Source: an uncultured Collinsella sp.
GTDB lineage: Bacteria; Actinomycetota; Coriobacteriia; Coriobacteriales; Coriobacteriaceae
Length of the DNA stretch: 33,923 nt
Assembly (NCBI GenBank): GCA_958443615.1
Contig: CAUCLI010000016.1
Coordinates: forward strand, 1-33,923
Direction of reading: 5' to 3'
A program made the position numbers and the translations under genes. The notes beneath the pieces are model-generated. The model made no database searches. It worked only from the letters and a program-made list of their open reading frames with translations, and was not told the origin of the DNA. Position 1 is the stretch's first letter. The number at the start of each line of letters is the position of its first letter. Below, in pieces: positions 30,051-33,923 of the stretch.

Positions 30051-31601
30051 ATGGCTAACCGCCACCTTCCTGCACTGCTCGTCATCATGGACGGCTTCGG
30101 CCTGGCGCCCGAGGGCTCCGACAACGCCGTCAGCGCGGCCAACACGCCCTTCATCGACAGCCTGTATGCGAACTATCCGCACACCACCCTCGGCGCTTCC
30201 GGCGAGGACGTCGGCCTGCCCGACGGCCAGATGGGCAACTCCGAGGTCGGCCATCTCAACATCGGCGCCGGCCGCATCATCTTCCAGGAGCTCTCGCGCA
30301 TCAACAACGCCATCAAGGACGGCTCCCTCAAGGAGAACGAGGTCTTCGTCAAGGCCATGGACGATTGCGCCGTCGCCGGCAAGACCCTGCACCTCATGGG
30401 CCTCATGAGCCCCGGTGGCGTTCACTCCATGCAGAGCCACTGCGAGGCCCTCGTGGCCATGGCTGCCGAGCGCGGCGTGAAGACCGTGCGCGTCCATTGC
30501 TTCATGGACGGCCGCGACGTCGACCCGCAGTCCGGCGCCGGCTACGTTTCCGAGCTCGCCGCCTTTCTGGCCGAGGTCTCCGAGAAGACCGGGTGCGATG
30601 CCCGCATCGCCACCGTTTCCGGCCGCTATTGGGCTATGGACCGCGATAACCGTTGGGAGCGCATCCAGAGCGCCTACGACGTGCTGGTTCAGCCTTCCGA
30701 TGCCGAGGCCGATCCCGTCGCCGGCATCAAGGCCTTCTACGAGAAGGACCCGCGCGGTGACGAGTTCGTCGACCCGTTCGCCTGCCACAACGAGGGCATC
30801 CACGCCGGTGACGCCGTCATCTTCTTCAACTTCCGCCCCGATCGCGCCCGTCAGATGACCCGTGCCTTCACCGACGCCGACTTCGACGGCTTCGAGCGCG
30901 AGAAGATCGAGCTGTCCCACTTCGTGACGATGACCGAGTACGACCCGTCCTTCGATGTCGAGGTCGCGTTCCCCAAGACCTTCCCCGAGAACGTCCTGGC
31001 CGATGTCATCGCCGCCAATGGGCTCAAGCAGCTGCACACCGCCGAGACCGAGAAATACGCTCACGTGACGTTCTTCATGAACGGCGGCATCGAGGAGCCC
31101 AAGGCCGGCGAGGAGCGCGTCCTCGTCGCCAGCCCGAAGGTTGCCACCTACGACCTCAAGCCCGAGATGAGCGCGCCTGAGGTCACCGAGAAGCTCGTCG
31201 AGGCCATCAACGAGGATCGCGCCGATTTCTACATCGTGAACTTCGCCAACTGCGACATGGTCGGCCACACCGGCGTGTTCGAGGCCGCGGTCAAGGCCGT
31301 CGAGGCCGTCGACGAGGCGCTCGCACAGGTCATCCCGGCCATTCAGGCCAAGGGCGGCTTTGCGCTGATCACCGCCGACCACGGCAACGCCGATCACATG
31401 TTCGACGAGGTCGATGGCGAGAAGAAGCCCTTCACCGCGCACACCACCAACCGCGTGCCGTTCATCATCGTGAGCGACGCCGCCAAGCTCACCGGTATCG
31501 AGGACGGCCGTCTGTCCGATATCGCCCCGACCATGCTCGCCATGGCCGGTCTCGAGCCCAGCGCCGAGATGACCGGCCGCGTGCTGGCCGTCGAGGAGTA
31601 A
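30051..31601 (+). CDS. gpmI: 2,3-Bisphosphoglycerate-independent phosphoglycerate mutase
   Basis: A 516-residue alkaline-phosphatase-superfamily mutase converting 3- to 2-phosphoglycerate without bisphosphoglycerate, using two metal ions. The metal and nucleophile sites are visible: MDGFGL with Asp14, GNSEVGHLN with the phosphoserine Ser64, FMDGRDVDP, FFNFRPDRARQ, and the C-terminal TADHGNADHM. Length is normal. ATG 30051 has AAGGGAGA about 7 bases upstream; the longer frame back to 29988 runs through the terminator and is rejected. It is downstream of tpiA but separated by a strong terminator. Its last codons contain the first unit of a short repeat (31588). Confidence 0.97.
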   Translation: MANRHLPALLVIMDGFGLAPEGSDNAVSAANTPFIDSLYANYPHTTLGASGEDVGLPDGQMGNSEVGHLNIGAGRIIFQELSRINNAIKDGSLKENEVFVKAMDDCAVAGKTLHLMGLMSPGGVHSMQSHCEALVAMAAERGVKTVRVHCFMDGRDVDPQSGAGYVSELAAFLAEVSEKTGCDARIATVSGRYWAMDRDNRWERIQSAYDVLVQPSDAEADPVAGIKAFYEKDPRGDEFVDPFACHNEGIHAGDAVIFFNFRPDRARQMTRAFTDADFDGFEREKIELSHFVTMTEYDPSFDVEVAFPKTFPENVLADVIAANGLKQLHTAETEKYAHVTFFMNGGIEEPKAGEERVLVASPKVATYDLKPEMSAPEVTEKLVEAINEDRADFYIVNFANCDMVGHTGVFEAAVKAVEAVDEALAQVIPAIQAKGGFALITADHGNADHMFDEVDGEKKPFTAHTTNRVPFIIVSDAAKLTGIEDGRLSDIAPTMLAMAGLEPSAEMTGRVLAVEE

Positions 31602-31653
31602 TCGCTCGCGGCAGCCGTCGAGGAGCGACCGTCGAGGAATGGCCGCCGAGGAG
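31588..31653 (+). repeat. Short degenerate tandem repeat at the gpmI 3' end
   Basis: CCGTCGAGGAG occurs at 31588 (inside the last gpmI codons) and 31615, then CCGTCGAGGAA at 31629 and CCGCCGAGGAG at 31643. The last three units have an exact 14-base period, so slippage of the gene's own tail is likely. Region 31602-32002 has no supported gene: it holds this repeat, a terminator, a short direct repeat and the second 58-bp palindrome. Confidence 0.65.
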
Positions 31654-31714
31654 CGGCCGCGCAGCGAGGGTCGTTGTCGCCGACGGCGCCCGCGGTCCGT
31701 ACTTGTGAGGTTTT

Positions 31715-31752
31715 CCGCCCGTCAGCCAAGTGCTGGCGGGCGGCTTTGTTTT
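31715..31752 (+). terminator. Rho-independent terminator downstream of gpmI
   Basis: CCGCCCGTCAGC (31715-31726) pairs with GCTGGCGGGCGG (31732-31743), with one wobble, followed by CTTTGTTTTT. It lies about 115 bases after the gpmI stop, beyond the tandem repeat. Confidence 0.85.
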
Positions 31753-31787
31753 TCGCGGGGCGCTTTCAGCTCGTCTAAGAAGCGCAT

Positions 31788-31816
31788 CCGGTCCGAAGTT
31801 GCCTTCCCGGTCCGAA
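31788..31816. repeat. Short direct repeat CCGGTCCGAA
   Basis: CCGGTCCGAA occurs at 31788-31797 and 31807-31816, a 19-base offset, in the gap after gpmI. It is possibly a direct-repeat operator or a slippage product; nothing nearby decides. Confidence 0.35.
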
Positions 31817-31880
31817 CTAGCGCCTTTGCTTCGATGTCGCAATCTCGAGCGGCCCCATAAGCCCCCTGCCGTTCAACTTT

Positions 31881-31938
31881 GGTAGCACAACTCGACAAAA
31901 CTTCGCGAATCTCGGAAGTTTTGTCGAGTTGTGCTACC
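31881..31938. repeat. 58-bp palindromic repeat, copy 2
   Basis: The same 24-base arms as copy 1 (31881-31904 and 31915-31938, exact reverse complements) with a 10-base loop GCGAATCTCG. The loop matches copy 3, not copy 1. GTTTGCG follows, similar to the GTTTTGCG after copy 1. It lies between the gpmI terminator and the minus-strand nuclease-like gene. Confidence 0.9.
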
Positions 31939-32002
31939 GTTTGCGCGCGACAGTCCTCAACCGATGCTTCCCGCGCGCTTGCATGTCATAGCGCATCAAT
32001 GA

Positions 32003-32983
32003 TCAGGTGCTCTTCCAAGTGCGAATGAGCTGTTGCCGCAAATCGTTTTGCGCGCGCTGGAACGCGGCGCTGGGCTCGAGGCGAACCCTAAGATCTCGAG
32101 CCACCCCGTTCAACGCGCGATGAAGCGAGAGTTGATCGGAAAACTGCCCTTTGGTGATCACGTGCATGCGGATGCCCATGGCCGCCAGGGTTGCCAATCG
32201 CTCGGCATCGCGGGCGCGCTGAGGTGCCTCGGCATGGTCTTCACCGTCGTACTCGACACCCACCTTCATGTTGGGGGCGAGAATGTCGACTTCAAGCTCA
32301 GCCGATCTTGTCAAAGGGCGGGCATGGACCGGTACGTCGAGCCGGCAGTTGAGCTCAATGCCGCGGTACCCGAGTCCTCCGAGCCTTTGGGGGAGGGCGA
32401 TCATCAAGGCGGTTGCAGTCTCCATGGGCGACCTCGAGTTGTCCCTCACGCGCGCAAGCGCGGTCTTGGCGCTTTTGGCACCTCTCAAGCCAACATGGGC
32501 TTCGATGAATGAGAGCGTTTCGCTGCGCGTCAAAAGCGCCGGGCGCGTTCGGTACGCGCCTCCATCGAGGGAGAGCTCGTAGCGACCGCAGAGCTCATAG
32601 CCGAATTCGACACGATCAAACGCACTCATCCAGCCGCCTGCCTGGATGAAGCAGAGGGCCTCGCAAACTACGCAGAGTCCTGGTACGAGTTCATGGACGT
32701 CGTTGGTGGTTAGAAGCGCGCCGAGTACATGGGAGTTGAAGATCGTCGTGTGTGCATTCGTGCGCGCGAATTTGAAAGACACGAGGATATCGAGTGCCTC
32801 GAGCTCCTGCCCGGGGACGCCACAGTCAGCGAGAAACCGCCTGATACGCTGTCCGACCTCGCGTGCGGGGATGCCGGGTTCGGAAATGCCGTAGTCGGTA
32901 TCTCCGGCGAGGACCTTGTCGCGAAGTGGCGCATGGTAGAAGAGCCACGCCGTGCGGTGGGAAAGAACGACCGGTATGTCCAT
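32003..32983 (-). CDS. DUF559/Vsr-like putative endonuclease-domain protein
   Basis: A 326-residue protein whose function is not established. The C-terminal part (about 183-285) looks like a PD-(D/E)XK nuclease of the DUF559/Vsr kind: SPMET with Glu188, EVDILAP with Asp233, then VGVEYDGEDH with Glu244 and Asp246, followed by RDAERLATLAAMGIRMHVIT, a typical helix-strand ending. The N-terminal 180 residues resemble the winged-helix/AbiEi-like halves of actinobacterial DUF559 proteins in layout only. No signal peptide or membrane segment is seen. ATG 32983 (minus strand) follows AGGGGG at 5 bases. It is divergent from the GNAT gene, and the pair lies between two identical-loop palindromes. Candidate roles are defence, repair or handling of the palindromes; all are inference. 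Confidence 0.75.
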   Translation of the reverse strand: MDIPVVLSHRTAWLFYHAPLRDKVLAGDTDYGISEPGIPAREVGQRIRRFLADCGVPGQELEALDILVSFKFARTNAHTTIFNSHVLGALLTTNDVHELVPGLCVVCEALCFIQAGGWMSAFDRVEFGYELCGRYELSLDGGAYRTRPALLTRSETLSFIEAHVGLRGAKSAKTALARVRDNSRSPMETATALMIALPQRLGGLGYRGIELNCRLDVPVHARPLTRSAELEVDILAPNMKVGVEYDGEDHAEAPQRARDAERLATLAAMGIRMHVITKGQFSDQLSLHRALNGVARDLRVRLEPSAAFQRAQNDLRQQLIRTWKST

Positions 32984-33055
32984 ATGCCCCCTCTCGCGAT
33001 AATGACAATGGATACCCTGATCTGCGCTGCCTCAACCGTACGGCGCTGTAAATTC

Positions 33056-33061
33056 GATACT
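33056..33061 (+). promoter_or_regulatory. Possible -10 box of the GNAT gene
   Basis: GATACT, four of six to TATAAT, 50 bases upstream of the ATG at 33112 in the divergent gap 32984-33111. No -35 stands out. Weak. Confidence 0.25.
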
Positions 33062-33111
33062 GGAATGCGAAACGGTGAGCGAATGGCATGGGTCGGGATG
33101 GAGGTGCCGAC

Positions 33112-33804
33112 ATGCTTGCGCTGAGCGACGACATCGTGATCCTTCGCGATTTCATACAGGCGGACATCGAGGATTACGTGCACTGGGAGACGGTCGAGAC
33201 GGAGTGGAAGCTCTGGGATGCGCTGTGGGAGCACGTGGGCCAGACCGACGCGCAGCGCGCCGCCGCACTCGCGGACGACGTCGCCTGGATGCGGGGGCAT
33301 GCTCGTGAGGTGGCACTACTTCGGGATGACGCTCCTCGCCGGCGCTTCGAGGTCTGCGTGTTAGATGGGGGAGAGGACCCGCTCGATGGAGGGGGCGCCC
33401 CGCTTCGCGGTGAGGGGCACGGGCGCACAAGACGTTTTTATTCTGGCGAAGAGGGGCTGCCCCCGGCGCTTCACATCGGCGGCGTTTCGACCTATCGCAT
33501 CGATGATGATTTCTCCATCGCGAAAGACGGCCCGCATCTCGCCTTGGGCATCGACATCAACAGCATGTCGGCGCGTGGTCACGGGTATGCGCTTCGCGCC
33601 CTTCGGTTGTTCACGGAGTATCTGTTTGAGGAGGGGGCGTCGGAGCTTTACTGTCAAACGTGGTCCGGCAACGAGCGCATGATCGGTTTGGCTCGCAGGC
33701 TTGGGTTTGCCGAGTGCCGTCGCAAGCCCGGCCAGCGTGAGGTGCGCGGACGCCGTTATGACGGGCTGACGTTCATACTCAAGAGCCCCTGTGCTTCCGA
33801 ATGA
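33112..33804 (+). CDS. GNAT-family N-acetyltransferase
   Basis: A 230-residue cytoplasmic acetyltransferase of the GNAT superfamily (RimJ/RimL-like layout). It begins VILRDFIQADIEDYVHWE, typical of the N-terminal strand and helix. The acetyl-CoA loop is ARGHGYALRAL (Arg155-Gly156-His157-Gly158-Tyr159-Ala160), followed by a long helix, the strand ELYCQTWSGNERMIGLARRLGF and a C-terminal strand. A Gly-rich insertion around residues 90-115 is longer than in most relatives. GGAGGT lies 6 bases before ATG 33112, so the frame open to 33088 is not used. The substrate (an amino group on a small molecule or a ribosomal protein) cannot be read. It is divergent from the nuclease-like gene. Region 33805-33870 after it shows no feature before palindrome copy 3. 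Confidence 0.82.
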   Translation: MLALSDDIVILRDFIQADIEDYVHWETVETEWKLWDALWEHVGQTDAQRAAALADDVAWMRGHAREVALLRDDAPRRRFEVCVLDGGEDPLDGGGAPLRGEGHGRTRRFYSGEEGLPPALHIGGVSTYRIDDDFSIAKDGPHLALGIDINSMSARGHGYALRALRLFTEYLFEEGASELYCQTWSGNERMIGLARRLGFAECRRKPGQREVRGRRYDGLTFILKSPCASE

Positions 33805-33870
33805 TGAGCTGCGGCCGTACGGCGAGTGCGTACATGAAGGCGTTGCCGAGCCCGTTGCGCGCCGCTAATT

Positions 33871-33923
33871 GGTAGCACAACTCGACAAAACTTCGCGAAT
33901 CTCGGAAGTTTTGTCGAGTTGTG
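33871..33923. repeat. 58-bp palindromic repeat, copy 3 (cut by window end)
   Basis: Identical to copy 2 over all 53 bases present, including the GCGAATCTCG loop; the last 5 bases lie outside the window. It lies 66 bases after the GNAT gene, so copies 2 and 3, in the same orientation, bracket the nuclease-GNAT pair. Confidence 0.88.

Noticed and set aside
31881..31938. The 58-bp palindromes as rho-independent terminators
   Set aside because: Only a short GTTT follows the stem. A better terminator lies upstream at 31715, and arm identity between distant copies is far beyond what termination requires. Terminator activity as a side effect is not excluded.

Overview
The window is high-G+C DNA from a Gram-positive actinobacterium. 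The best fit is the class Coriobacteriia, probably Collinsella or a close relative. This rests on the codon bias, the order uvrC / rapZ / yvcK / whiA / gapA / pgk / tpiA typical of actinobacteria, coiled-coil NlpC/P60 wall hydrolases, and a sialic-acid catabolic cluster of the gut-commensal type. The genus is an inference. No rRNA, tRNA, CRISPR array, prophage or intact transposase gene was seen.

Layout. (1) 1-5.2 kb: the 5' end of an Mrp-type P-loop ATPase on the minus strand, a short-chain dehydrogenase, a 548-base gap rich in palindromes, uvrA with a possible SOS box, and a YbaK-type Cys-tRNA(Pro) deacylase. (2) 5.3-11.7 kb: a cell-wall neighbourhood of two paralogous secreted NlpC/P60 endopeptidases bracketing the lipid II flippase MurJ, an aspartate racemase (minus strand) and an ATP-grasp ligase resembling D-aspartate ligases. 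Together they suggest a D-Asp branch in the peptidoglycan. (3) 11.8-13.8 kb: uvrC. (4) 13.8-23.6 kb: a sialic-acid module. It holds an AT-rich promoter/operator, a four-gene peptide-family ABC transporter of SatABCD type (lipoprotein, permease, permease-ATPase fusion, ATPase), then nanA, nanK, nanE and a mannose-6-phosphate isomerase gene. Neu5Ac would be imported, cleaved to ManNAc and pyruvate, phosphorylated and epimerised to GlcNAc-6-P. nagA and nagB are not in the window. (5) 23.7-31.6 kb: rapZ-yvcK-whiA, then gapA, pgk-tpiA and gpmI, which give a near-complete lower glycolysis. (6) 31.6-33.9 kb: an accessory end with a DUF559/Vsr-like putative nuclease (minus strand) and a GNAT acetyltransferase, bracketed by two copies of a 58-bp palindrome.

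The most unusual signals are: the 58-bp near-perfect palindrome (three copies with identical arms and a variable loop); the nuclease-GNAT pair between two of these copies; insertion of the sialic-acid module into the otherwise conserved uvrC-rapZ block; a cluster of GGTATT-like half-sites over the sat promoter; and a corrupted Q-loop in the permease-ATPase fusion. Strong rho-independent terminators separate most units. Most recognisable promoters have a good -10 hexamer but a weak -35. All assignments come from reading sequence and recalling family motifs; no database search was run.
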